Positions 15,903-24,067 of a stretch of DNA of 58,865 nt are shown here, piece after piece. Made by a program: the position numbers and the translations under genes. Source of the DNA: DATAAM01 sp036260075. Its GTDB lineage: Bacteria > Actinomycetota > Acidimicrobiia > Acidimicrobiales > JAHWLA01. How positions within the stretch are numbered: position 1 is the first letter of the stretch; each line of letters starts with the position of its first letter. The stretch is from the NCBI GenBank assembly GCA_036260075.1, contig DATAAM010000038.1, positions 1 through 58,865 of the forward strand, written 5' to 3'. The notes under the pieces were generated by a model. That model saw only the letters and a program-made list of their open reading frames with translations, ran no database searches and was not told where the DNA came from.

Positions 15903-16642
15903 CAGAGGGCGTGCCGGCCCAGGCCGCTCACGTCGCCGACGAGCAGCGTGCGGTCGGGCACCTGCTCCCAGTCGTCCACGTCGTCGGCGGGCTCCGAGGC
16001 GATGCGCACGCCGTCTTCGCCTTGGCGGACGAACAGCGTGTCGCCTGCGGCGATCCCGGCCAGCTGCCTGCCGTCGGTCAGGAGCATGTTGAGGCGCCCG
16101 CCTGCGAGCTCGTCGACCGTGCGCACCACGTCGGCCAGCGCCTCGCCCGGCGGCATCCCGGTGGTGAGGCGGTCGAGCGCCAGCGCGAAGAGCAGTTCGG
16201 AGTCGCTCGTGCCTTCGACCGCGGTGAGCCGCTCGTCGGAGATCCGGCGCCGCAAGGCGGCCGCCGTGCCGTCGCGGAACCCCGTGACCTCGCCGTTGTG
16301 GGCGAACAGCCACGGTCCGGCGGTGAACGGCGCCGTGCTGCTCTCCTCCACCGGCAGGAAGGTGGAGGCGGCGCGCAGGGCGGCGAGCACGGCACCCGAG
16401 CGCACCACGCCGGCCAGCGAGAAGAAGTTGCGGTCGGCCCAGATGGGCACGGCCCGGCGATAGCGCACCGGCTCGGGCCGCACGTCGAAGTCGTACCAGC
16501 CGACACCGAAGCCGTCGACGTTGACGACGCCCTTGCGCTGGTGCTGCGGTGCCCAGGCCTGGCGCATGAACGACCTCTCCGACGTGAGGAGGAGCCGGTC
16601 GAGCGGGACGGACGGGCCGAGGTAGGCGAACAGGCGGCACAT
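15902..16642 (-). CDS. egtC: Gamma-glutamyl-hercynylcysteine sulfoxide hydrolase EgtC
   Basis: Class II glutamine amidotransferase-like enzyme that removes glutamate from the gamma-glutamyl hercynylcysteine sulfoxide intermediate. The 246-residue product starts MCRLFAYLG, placing the nucleophilic Cys at position 2 after Met removal. It also shows HNGEVTGF and DSELLFALAL, both typical of the amidohydrolase core. It starts one base after the egtB stop and shares a base with the egtD start, inside the egtA-B-C-D operon. Confidence 0.94.
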   Translation of the reverse strand: MCRLFAYLGPSVPLDRLLLTSERSFMRQAWAPQHQRKGVVNVDGFGVGWYDFDVRPEPVRYRRAVPIWADRNFFSLAGVVRSGAVLAALRAASTFLPVEESSTAPFTAGPWLFAHNGEVTGFRDGTAAALRRRISDERLTAVEGTSDSELLFALALDRLTTGMPPGEALADVVRTVDELAGGRLNMLLTDGRQLAGIAAGDTLFVRQGEDGVRIASEPADDVDDWEQVPDRTLLVGDVSGLGRHAL

Positions 16643-16643
16643 G

Positions 16644-17882
16644 TCATGCGTCCCTGGCGCAGCGGAAGCCCGCGAAGATCTGGCGACGGATCGGGTAGTC
16701 CCAGTTGCGGAACGTCGTGCGCACGGCGGCGGGGTGGGTGGCCCACGAGCCGCCCCGCAACACCTTGTACTCGGTGCCGAAGAACACCTCCGAGTACTCG
16801 CGGTACGGGAAGGCCGAGAAGCCGGGGTAGGCGCGGAAGTCGGACGACGTCCACTCCCACACGTCGCCCAGCATGCCCAGGCACCCGACGGCCGATGCGC
16901 CCTCCGGGTAGGCGCCGACGGGAGCGGGCCCGTGGTGCCGACGGCCCAGGTTGGCGTGGGCCGGGGTGGGCGGGTCGTCGCCCCAGGGGTAGCGGCGGCT
17001 GCGGCCGGTGGCGGGGTCCCAGGCGGCGGCCTTCTCCCACTCGGCCTCCGTGGGCAGGCGCTTCCCCCGCCAACGGGCGTACGCGTCGGCCTGGTGCCAT
17101 GACACGTGCTGCACCGGCTCGTCGGGCGGCACCCGCTCGACCGCGCCGAAGCGCAAGCGCGCCCAGCGGTCGCCGTCGCGCTGCCAGAACTGCGGCGGCT
17201 CGGCGTCGGGCACGTCGTCGAGGAAGGCGGCGAAGTCGGCGTTCGTCACCGGCGTGACGTCGATCCAGAACGCGGGCACGTCGACCACGTGCGCGGGCCG
17301 CTCGTTGTCGTAGGCCCAGGGCTCGGCATCGGTGCCCATGGTGAACGGGCCCCCGGGCACCAGCACCTCCTCGACGGCCGCGGGACGGGCTGCCGGTGGG
17401 GGCGGCGCCGGCGGGAGCACGCCGGGGCGGCTCATGAGCTGGAGCGTGGCCAGCATGGTCTCGTCGTGCTGGTGCTCGTGCTGCACGACCATGCCGTACA
17501 CGAAGCCGCCGCGCAGGAGCGGCTCCGCCGCGTCGGGAGCCAGCTCGGCGGCGTCGAGTCGATCGAGGGCGCGCCCGCGCACGTCGCCGAGGTAGGCGCG
17601 CGCCGCTTTCGGCCCCAGCAGGGCCAGCGACGCGCGCGTGCGGCGCGGGTGGCGGAAGGCGTCGTACGTCTCGTCGTAGCGGTGGCCGAGGCCGGGAGCC
17701 CCGAGGGCTCGCACCAGCCACTGGTCCTCGTAGTTGCCGACGTGGGCCAGGTCCCACACGAGCGGCGACATCAGGGGAGAGTGCTGGCGCACGAGGTCGT
17801 CGTCGGAGAGCGGGGCGAGCAGCGCCAGGGAGCAGTGGCGGGCGTCGTCGAGCTCGCGGGCGATGCGCTCCTTCAGCTCCAC
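16644..17882 (-). CDS. egtB: Ergothioneine sulfoxide synthase EgtB
   Basis: Non-haem iron enzyme that joins hercynine to gamma-glutamylcysteine (or cysteine) with oxygen, forming the C-S bond. The 412-residue product starts at GTG 17882 with GGAG six bases upstream. The N-terminal DinB-like domain carries the iron ligands HEHQHDE (HX3HXE) near residue 135. The C-terminal formylglycine-generating-type domain has RLPTEAEWEKAA and WEWTSSDF, ending in FAGFRCARD. It overlaps egtA by 10 bases and is 1 base from egtC. Confidence 0.95.
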   Translation of the reverse strand: MELKERIARELDDARHCSLALLAPLSDDDLVRQHSPLMSPLVWDLAHVGNYEDQWLVRALGAPGLGHRYDETYDAFRHPRRTRASLALLGPKAARAYLGDVRGRALDRLDAAELAPDAAEPLLRGGFVYGMVVQHEHQHDETMLATLQLMSRPGVLPPAPPPPAARPAAVEEVLVPGGPFTMGTDAEPWAYDNERPAHVVDVPAFWIDVTPVTNADFAAFLDDVPDAEPPQFWQRDGDRWARLRFGAVERVPPDEPVQHVSWHQADAYARWRGKRLPTEAEWEKAAAWDPATGRSRRYPWGDDPPTPAHANLGRRHHGPAPVGAYPEGASAVGCLGMLGDVWEWTSSDFRAYPGFSAFPYREYSEVFFGTEYKVLRGGSWATHPAAVRTTFRNWDYPIRRQIFAGFRCARDA

Positions 17883-19093
17883 GGTGCGCTCCGGCTGGGC
17901 GCGGACTGCCAGGCGTCGAGCTGGTCGTCGGCCGGGCACCGGCCGCGCGCCACGTACTGCTCCACGAAGCGGGCGGTGGCGGTGATCGTGGGCTCGTCGG
18001 CGCCGACGCGGGGGAGGGCGTCGAGCGCGGCTGCGAAGCACCGCCGAGCGGCGTCGGCCAGCAGCGGGTGGGCGAGCGCCGACTCGCCGGCCTCGCGCCA
18101 CAGGCCCAGCGTGCGGGCCGTGGCCTCGCGGGCCACCGCGGCGGCGCGCTCGTCGTCGAGCAGCGCGGTGGCGACGGCGGCCGCCACCGCCCACCACGGC
18201 GACGGCAGCGCGTCGATGACCCGCAGCTCGAGGCGCCCCCGGGGCCGGACCGGCGGGAAGAGCGTGGTGAGGTGGTAGAGCAGGTCGTCGACGGTGGGGT
18301 GGCCCAGCCGGTGGCCGTGGCGAACCCAGTCGTCGAACGTCAGGTGCTCCCGGACGGCTGTGCAGCGGTCGTCGTCCAGTCGCACGAGCATCACGCGGGC
18401 GCGCATGGCGTACTCGACCCACCCGGCGCGCGTGCAGGGCTTGGTGGGGGCGGTGCGGGTGGGGTCGATCTCCCACCACGTCGACAGCCGGGCCGACCGG
18501 TGGCCGGTGGGGCGGCCCCCGGCGACGGCGGAGTTGGCGAAGGCGGCGGCCAGCACCGGGGAGACGGCGTGGGCCAAGGCCCAGCGAGCCTCGACGTCGT
18601 CGCCCGTCCCCGTGTCGAGGTTGACCTGGAGCGACGACGTGCTGCACATCATCCGGCGCCCGGCATCGCCGTCGAGGTCGAAGAACGCCTCCATGGCGTC
18701 ATAGCGAGGCGCGGTGACGACCCGCTGCGGCGACCGCAACGGGTCGAGGCCGATGCCTGCGAGCACGAGCCCGACGTCGGCCAGCGCCGCTTCCACCGTG
18801 GCGGTGTCGGCGGCCATGGCCCGACAGGCTGCGCCCACGTCGGCCAGCGGCGCCGTGCTGAGCTCGAGCTGGCCGCCCGGCTCGAACGTGACGGTGCTGC
18901 CCGCGGGCAGGTGGACTCCCGCCAGCGCTTGCCCGACGGCGGCCGGATCGGGGGGCGCCAAGGGGTCGGCGGCGGCGTACACCAGCAGCTCGCACTCGAG
19001 TCCCACGCGACCGTCGGCGGCGCCGCCGAAGCAGGCGCTGTCGACGATGTGCCGGGCGTCGGCCGGCGTCATCCGCGGCACGGCTGACGGCAT
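17873..19093 (-). CDS. egtA: Glutamate-cysteine ligase EgtA
   Basis: ATP-dependent ligase making gamma-glutamylcysteine for EgtB. The 406-residue product shows GLECELLVY near residue 30, TFEPGGQLELST near residue 68 and CSTSSLQVNLD near residue 150. The C-terminal half has RGRLELRVIDALP, the conserved arginine-rich segment of GCS2-type ligases. Two possible ATG starts exist (19093 and 19072); the first was kept. It is the first gene of the minus-strand egt operon. An EgtE lyase gene, often last in such operons, is not seen here. Confidence 0.9.
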   Translation of the reverse strand: MPSAVPRMTPADARHIVDSACFGGAADGRVGLECELLVYAAADPLAPPDPAAVGQALAGVHLPAGSTVTFEPGGQLELSTAPLADVGAACRAMAADTATVEAALADVGLVLAGIGLDPLRSPQRVVTAPRYDAMEAFFDLDGDAGRRMMCSTSSLQVNLDTGTGDDVEARWALAHAVSPVLAAAFANSAVAGGRPTGHRSARLSTWWEIDPTRTAPTKPCTRAGWVEYAMRARVMLVRLDDDRCTAVREHLTFDDWVRHGHRLGHPTVDDLLYHLTTLFPPVRPRGRLELRVIDALPSPWWAVAAAVATALLDDERAAAVAREATARTLGLWREAGESALAHPLLADAARRCFAAALDALPRVGADEPTITATARFVEQYVARGRCPADDQLDAWQSAPSRSAPWS

Positions 19094-19174
19094 CGCGTCA
19101 CCGTACCAACAGCCCCTTCGCTATTGGTGGCCCACGCCGTTTGTCGGCACCGCTGCCCGGGAACGGGTCGGACG

Positions 19175-19714
19175 ATGTGGAGCGAGGTCGATTGGCGCTC
19201 CGTCCTCACGTTCGACACGCCGATCCTCGAGATCGTGGTGCGAGGCACGCTCACGTACCTCGCCCTGCTGGTGCTGTTGCGGGTGGTGTCCAAGCGTGAG
19301 GTCGGGGCCATGGGCACGGCCGACATCCTCGTGATCGTCCTCATCGCCGACGCCGCCCAGAACGCCATGGCGGGCGAGTACAAGACGGTGCCCGACGGCG
19401 TGTTGCTGGTGGCCGTGATCCTGGGCTGGGCGCTGCTGCTCGACTGGCTCGGCTACCGGTTCCCTGTCGTCGAGCGCCTGATGAACCCGAACCGCCTGCC
19501 CCTCGTGCGCAACGGGCGCCTGCTGCGCAAGAACATGGCCCACGAGCTCATCACCGAGGACGACCTGTGGAGCCAGCTTCGGCTCCACGGCGTGAAGGAG
19601 CTGCACCAGGTGGAGGCTGCCTATCTCGAGCCCGACGGGAGGGTGAGCGTGCTGCGGACCGACGGCGGGGACGACGAGGCGCCCGCCGGTTTTCGAGGCG
19701 GTACCCGCGGGTAG
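19175..19714 (+). CDS. YetF/DUF421-family membrane protein
   Basis: The 179-residue product from ATG 19175 has three hydrophobic segments, with RGTLTYLALLVLLRVVSKREVG in the first. The family hallmark MGTADILVIVLIADAAQNAM follows in the second segment. A soluble C-terminal YetF domain has RNGRLLRKNMAHELIT and VEAAYLEPDGR. Known YetF relatives are often 210-230 residues and linked to membrane stress in Bacillus; the exact role is unresolved. It is on the short side for the family. A SigB/SigF-type promoter for the next gene lies inside its last codons. Confidence 0.88.
   Translation: MWSEVDWRSVLTFDTPILEIVVRGTLTYLALLVLLRVVSKREVGAMGTADILVIVLIADAAQNAMAGEYKTVPDGVLLVAVILGWALLLDWLGYRFPVVERLMNPNRLPLVRNGRLLRKNMAHELITEDDLWSQLRLHGVKELHQVEAAYLEPDGRVSVLRTDGGDDEAPAGFRGGTRG
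19689..19713 (+). promoter_or_regulatory. SigB/SigF-type promoter before the baeRF2 gene
   Basis: GTTT (19689-19692), a 16-base spacer and GGGTA (19709-19713) match the actinobacterial general-stress sigma consensus GTTT-N15-17-GGGTA. A start near 19720 would give a 25-base leader containing the GGAGGG ribosome binding site. The element lies within the 3' end of the YetF gene. Confidence 0.6.
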
Positions 19715-19744
19715 CCGCGAAGGGATCGGAGAGAAGGAGGGCCG

Positions 19745-20866
19745 ATGGAGAGCGCCGGCACCACCCCAGCAGTGGCCGTGCATGCACCCGACCTTGCCGA
19801 GCTGGCGGCGCAGCGGGGACCGTTCCTCACCGTCTACCTCGCCACCGAGGGCGAGGTGGAGAACGCGGCGCAGCGCACCGAGCTGCGCTGGAAGCAGGTG
19901 CGCGACGACTTGGCGGAGGCGGGCGCCGACGATCACCTGCTGGCCGCTGTCGACGCGCTGGTGCCCGACGCGCACCATCACGGTCGCTGCCTGTGCGTGG
20001 TGGCGAACACCTCGGGCGCGTTGCACGTCGAGCACAACGACGAGCTTCCCAAGCGCGACCTCGGCCGGTGGGCGCCGCTGCCGTCGTTGGTCCCGTTGCT
20101 GGAGTGGCGCCAGCTCGGGGTGCCCCACGTGGTCGTGCTGATCGACCGCCAAGGCGCCGACCTGTTCGCCTTCCGGCGGGAAGGCCCTGACCTGCGGGCC
20201 GAGTCGGGCGGGGGCGCCGACCCGTTGCACAAGGCGGAGGCCGGGGGCTGGTCGCAGAAGCGCTACCAGCAGCGGGCCGAGAACACGTGGGAGAAGAACG
20301 CCGACGCGGTCGCTGCCGACCTCGCGAAGCTGGTCGACCGCATCAACGCCCGGGTCGTGGCGGTGGCGGGCGACGTGCGCGCGGTGCAACTGCTGCGCGA
20401 GGCACTGCGGCGCGACGTGGCGGACATGCTTGTGGAGGTCGAGGGCGGCCGCGCCGTCGACGGCTCGGTCGATGCCGTCTCCGACGACGTGGTGCGCGCG
20501 GTGGCCACGGTGGCCGCACGCGACACGGTGGCGTTGCTCGAGAAGTTCCGCGAGGAGATCGGCCAAGGCGACCGGGCCTCGGACGGCGTGGCCCGCACGG
20601 TGGAGGCACTGTCCCGGGCGCAGGTCGAGGTGCTGTTGGTGGCCGACGACCCCGACGACGAGCGCACCGTCTGGTTCGGGCCGGAGCCGACGATGCTCGG
20701 CTTGGCGGCCGACGAGGTGGCGGGCATGGGCGCGAACCCCGTCCAGCAGGGCCGCTTGGCCGACGTGCTCGTGCGCGCCGCGCTCGGCACCGGCGCAGCC
20801 GTGCGAGTGGTGCCCGGCCACGGCGGGCCGCGCGAGGGCGTGGGCGCCATCCTGCGCTGGTCGTAA
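19745..20866 (+). CDS. baeRF2/Vms1-like putative peptidyl-tRNA release factor
   Basis: The 373-residue product from ATG 19745 has a strong GGAGGG six bases upstream. It resembles the actinobacterial Rv2629-like group with a baeRF2 (bacterial eRF1-like) domain, related to Vms1/Ankzf1. Visible features are FLTVYLATEGEVENA near residue 27 and VPHVVVLIDRQGADLFAF near residue 127. A basic GGWSQKRYQQRAENTWEKNAD segment near residue 165 and an eRF1-domain-3-like C terminus with GLAADEVAGMGA follow. Family proteins are proposed to act on stalled ribosomes; the activity is inferred. A GTTT-N16-GGGTA promoter precedes it, suggesting stress induction. Confidence 0.82.
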   Translation: MESAGTTPAVAVHAPDLAELAAQRGPFLTVYLATEGEVENAAQRTELRWKQVRDDLAEAGADDHLLAAVDALVPDAHHHGRCLCVVANTSGALHVEHNDELPKRDLGRWAPLPSLVPLLEWRQLGVPHVVVLIDRQGADLFAFRREGPDLRAESGGGADPLHKAEAGGWSQKRYQQRAENTWEKNADAVAADLAKLVDRINARVVAVAGDVRAVQLLREALRRDVADMLVEVEGGRAVDGSVDAVSDDVVRAVATVAARDTVALLEKFREEIGQGDRASDGVARTVEALSRAQVEVLLVADDPDDERTVWFGPEPTMLGLAADEVAGMGANPVQQGRLADVLVRAALGTGAAVRVVPGHGGPREGVGAILRWS

Positions 20867-20876
20867 GAATCGAGGC

Positions 20877-22190
20877 GTGTGGCGAATCGATGCGACCACG
20901 GCCGAGCGCGACCAGGCGCGTGCCGCGGGCGGCCTGGCCGCCGCCGGGCTGAGGCGGGGCGACCGTGTCGCCTTCCTCCTCGGCCCGTCGCCGCGCCTGC
21001 TCGTCGCTGCCGTGGGCGCCCTGCGAGCGGGCGTGGTGCCGGTGCTGCTCAACCCCACGTTGCTGGACGCGGAGCGAGCGCTGCTCCTCGCCGACGCCGA
21101 TCCCGCGCTCGTGGTCGACTCCGACGAGCGGCTCGCCGGGCTGTTCGAGGCGGCGCCGGGGGACATGGCCGATGTTCCGCTGGCTCGCCCGATGCACTAC
21201 ACGTCGGGCACCTCCGGTCGGCCCAAGGGCGTGTGGAGCGGCGTGCTCGACGACAGGGCGGCCCGTGAGCTGTTCGACGACGAAGCCGACCTGTGGGGCT
21301 TCGGGCCCGACGACGTGCACCTGGCGTGCTCGCCACTGCACCACTCGGCGCCGCTTCGCTTCGCCGCCTCCGTGCTGCTTCGAGGGGGCACGGTCGTCCT
21401 GCTGCCCCGGTACGACGCTGCTCTCGTGGCCCGAGCGCTCCGCCAGGAGGGCGTGACCACCGCGTTCATGGTCCCGGCCCACCTCCAGCGGCTCTTCGCG
21501 GTGGCCCCCGCTCCCGCGGCGCCGCGCCTTCGGCTGCTGGCCCACGCGGGAGCGCCCTGTCCGCCCAAGCTCAAGCGGCAGGCGTTGACCGCCTTCCCGG
21601 AGGGCAGCGTGTGGGAGTTCTACGGTGCCACCGAGGGCCAGTTCACCGTGTGCTCGCCGCAGGAGTGGGAGGCACGACCGGGCACCGTCGGGCGGGCCCG
21701 CCCCGGACGCCGGTTGGAGGTGGACGAGGGCGGGCGCATCTGGTGCCGCGCCCCCCGGTTCGCCCGCTTTGAGTACTGGCGCGACCCGGAGCGCACCGCC
21801 GAGGCGTGGCGAGGCGATGCCTTCACCGTCGGCGACCTCGGCCGCCTCGACGACGAGGGCTACCTGTTCGTGGACGGCCGCCGTGACGACCTCGTCATCA
21901 GCGGCGGGGTGAACGTGTACCCGGCCGAGGTCGAGGCGGTGCTGGCGGAGGTGCCGGGCGTGCAGGAGGTGGCCGTCTTCGGGGCGCCCGACGAGCGGTG
22001 GGGGCAGCGGGTGTGCGCGGCCGTGGTGGGCGACGCACGGGCCGAGGACGTGATCGCCGCCGCCCGGGCCCGGTTGGCCGCCTACAAGTGCCCCAAGGAG
22101 GTGTACACGGTGGCCGACCTGCCCCGCACCTCGACCGGCAAGGTCCGGCGCAGCGCCGTCGCCGCCGCCTTGGGGCTCGCCGAGGGTTGA
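20877..22190 (+). CDS. Short AMP-dependent acyl-CoA synthetase-like ligase
   Basis: The 437-residue product starts at GTG 20877, ten bases after the previous stop. Adenylate-forming enzyme motifs are present: YTSGTSGRPKGV (P-loop, near residue 105), EFYGATEG near residue 245, GDLGRLDDEGYLFVDGR near residue 320 and the lysine in STGKVRRS near the end. It lacks about 50 N-terminal residues compared with typical acyl-CoA synthetases, so its substrate pocket may be reduced. A second, full-length ligase of the same superfamily lies at 54567-56105. The substrate is unknown. Confidence 0.88.
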   Translation: MWRIDATTAERDQARAAGGLAAAGLRRGDRVAFLLGPSPRLLVAAVGALRAGVVPVLLNPTLLDAERALLLADADPALVVDSDERLAGLFEAAPGDMADVPLARPMHYTSGTSGRPKGVWSGVLDDRAARELFDDEADLWGFGPDDVHLACSPLHHSAPLRFAASVLLRGGTVVLLPRYDAALVARALRQEGVTTAFMVPAHLQRLFAVAPAPAAPRLRLLAHAGAPCPPKLKRQALTAFPEGSVWEFYGATEGQFTVCSPQEWEARPGTVGRARPGRRLEVDEGGRIWCRAPRFARFEYWRDPERTAEAWRGDAFTVGDLGRLDDEGYLFVDGRRDDLVISGGVNVYPAEVEAVLAEVPGVQEVAVFGAPDERWGQRVCAAVVGDARAEDVIAAARARLAAYKCPKEVYTVADLPRTSTGKVRRSAVAAALGLAEG

Positions 22191-22206
22191 CCGCGAACGA
22201 GAAACC

Positions 22207-22233
22207 GTTTTGGCGGACGGTCGCCGCCGGGTA
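22207..22233 (+). promoter_or_regulatory. Possible SigB/SigF-type promoter before the secreted lipase
   Basis: GTTT (22207-22210) and GGGTA (22229-22233) are separated by 18 bases, or 17 if TTTT is used. This is slightly long for the GTTT-N15-17-GGGTA consensus. The 64-base leader contains an AACCC/GGGTT hairpin at 22245-22259. Confidence 0.4.
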
Positions 22234-22297
22234 GCAGAGGCGACAACCCGTCTGGGGTTCCGCGCCCCGACGACAACCAGAAGCTGGGGGGGAACCC

Positions 22298-24040
22298 ATG
22301 CGACGTACCGTTCCGTGGGTCGCGGCCGCCTTGGTGGCCGCGGCTCTGTCCCTTGTCCCGACCGCCCCGGCGCGCGGGCATGCGGGCAACTACCCGATCG
22401 TCCTCATCCCGGGGTGGCACGGCGTGGCCGCCACCTTCGACGAGATGATCCCGAAGCTGCAAGCGCAGGGCCTCACCGTCCTCGACTTCGACCCCAACGT
22501 GGCGGGCACGCAGGCGCTCGGCTACGCGCCCACCGCCGCCGGGCAGCACATCTCGTACGTGGCCGGGAAGGTCGTGGAGGAGAAGATCCAGACAGCGCTG
22601 GCCAACGCGGGCTATCCCTCCACCCAGCCGATCGACATCGTGGCCCACTCTATGGGCGGCCTGGTGTCGCGGTTCCTGATCGAGCAACCGGGCGCCGACG
22701 TGGACTACTGGTCCGACTCCACCGGCTGGTACGGCGACGGCGTGGCCGACGTGCGCACCGACTGGGCCTCGCGGGTCGACGACCTCATCATGCTGGGCAC
22801 GCCGAACCACGGCACGTGGGAGGCGTGGGTGCCCGGCACCATCGGCGGATTCGGCAACTGGAACGCCACCGGCGGCGACATGTTACCGGGGTCCCGGTTC
22901 CTCACCCGGATGGGCTACGCCGAGAGGTCGGGCGAGTACTACACGACGATCGGCGGCGACCCGTGGTACCTCCAGTGGTTGCAGTACGACTACAACGGCG
23001 ACGGCATCCGCCACGGCTTCGACGGGGTGGTGCCCGCCGAATCGCCGTTCCTCACCGGCTCCGACCAGACACTGGTGGGCTTCCACCACGGCGAGCTCGT
23101 CACGGCTGACCAGCCGCTCGACCTCGTCATCCAGCACCTCGGCTACACGTCGACGCAGACCGGCCCGGGCCAGGCCAACCTGGCGGGCACAGCCAGCGTG
23201 AAGCTGGAGTACGCCAACATCGTCAACGACCACGACGGCGGCAGCACCGACGAGTTCCGCTTCGACGTGTACGTCGACGCCGACGGCAACAACGACGGCT
23301 ACAGCTACGTCAACACCATCAACTACGACCGCGACGCGCCGTTCACGCAGAACTGGGGCAACAGCGGCCCGTCGTCGAACGGCGTGAGCCTGCCGGGCAC
23401 CAGTCCCCGCATGGACGTGAAGCTCGACGTGTGGGAGTCCGACCCGTTCGGCGCCCGCGAGTACGTGTCGACCGTCTACTTCTTAGACATCATGCTGAGC
23501 GACGACCTCGACGGCATGGACTACTACCAGTCGACGGCCGCCGACTCCGAGGGCGGCACCAACACGTTCCGTGTGTCGATGAACGGGGCCACCAGCCGGG
23601 TGAGCGAGACGCGCCTCATGACGTTCGGCTTCGACAAGGCCTACATCCAGAGCACGCTGGAGCCGTGCTGCAACGCCGAGGCGCAGTTCACCCTTCATGC
23701 AGGCCGCGACGGCTTCGCGGGCACGTTCTACCGGGGGTCGCCGGAGGACGGCTCGCACTACTCGCGGGGTGGCAACACGTGGGCGAACATCGGCACAGAC
23801 GCCAAGAACAACGGCGTGGTGGAGTCCGAGACGGTGTGGAAGGGCCGCATGCTCAACAGCGTGAGCTGGCGGCTCGACGCCGAGTACTTCGACGACGACG
23901 GCGGCTGGTCGTCCCGTGACTCCGGCGGCATGTACTACGCCACCGGCGGCGTGGGTGGACAAGCGGCGGGCCGCACCAACTACACCGGCACGGCCCACTC
24001 CGCCTGGGACGTCTACCTGTACGTGATCGCCGAGGGCTGA
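22298..24040 (+). CDS. Secreted alpha/beta-hydrolase lipase with large C-terminal domain
   Basis: The 580-residue product has a Sec signal peptide cleaved near PARG-HAG (about residue 27). The hydrolase begins with YPIVLIPGWHG, an oxyanion-loop motif. The nucleophile Ser is in VAHSMGGLVSR near residue 117, and LGTPNHGTWE follows near residue 165. The roughly 300 C-terminal residues are rich in Asp, Gly and Tyr, with DVYVDADGNNDGYSY-type stretches, and look like extracellular beta-sandwich modules of unknown type. It starts at ATG 22298 behind a GGGGGGGAA run that is nearly identical to that of the SGNH hydrolase gene. Confidence 0.85.
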   Translation: MRRTVPWVAAALVAAALSLVPTAPARGHAGNYPIVLIPGWHGVAATFDEMIPKLQAQGLTVLDFDPNVAGTQALGYAPTAAGQHISYVAGKVVEEKIQTALANAGYPSTQPIDIVAHSMGGLVSRFLIEQPGADVDYWSDSTGWYGDGVADVRTDWASRVDDLIMLGTPNHGTWEAWVPGTIGGFGNWNATGGDMLPGSRFLTRMGYAERSGEYYTTIGGDPWYLQWLQYDYNGDGIRHGFDGVVPAESPFLTGSDQTLVGFHHGELVTADQPLDLVIQHLGYTSTQTGPGQANLAGTASVKLEYANIVNDHDGGSTDEFRFDVYVDADGNNDGYSYVNTINYDRDAPFTQNWGNSGPSSNGVSLPGTSPRMDVKLDVWESDPFGAREYVSTVYFLDIMLSDDLDGMDYYQSTAADSEGGTNTFRVSMNGATSRVSETRLMTFGFDKAYIQSTLEPCCNAEAQFTLHAGRDGFAGTFYRGSPEDGSHYSRGGNTWANIGTDAKNNGVVESETVWKGRMLNSVSWRLDAEYFDDDGGWSSRDSGGMYYATGGVGGQAAGRTNYTGTAHSAWDVYLYVIAEG

Positions 24041-24067
24041 CCTCGCCCGTACCCGGGCGCCGAGGCG

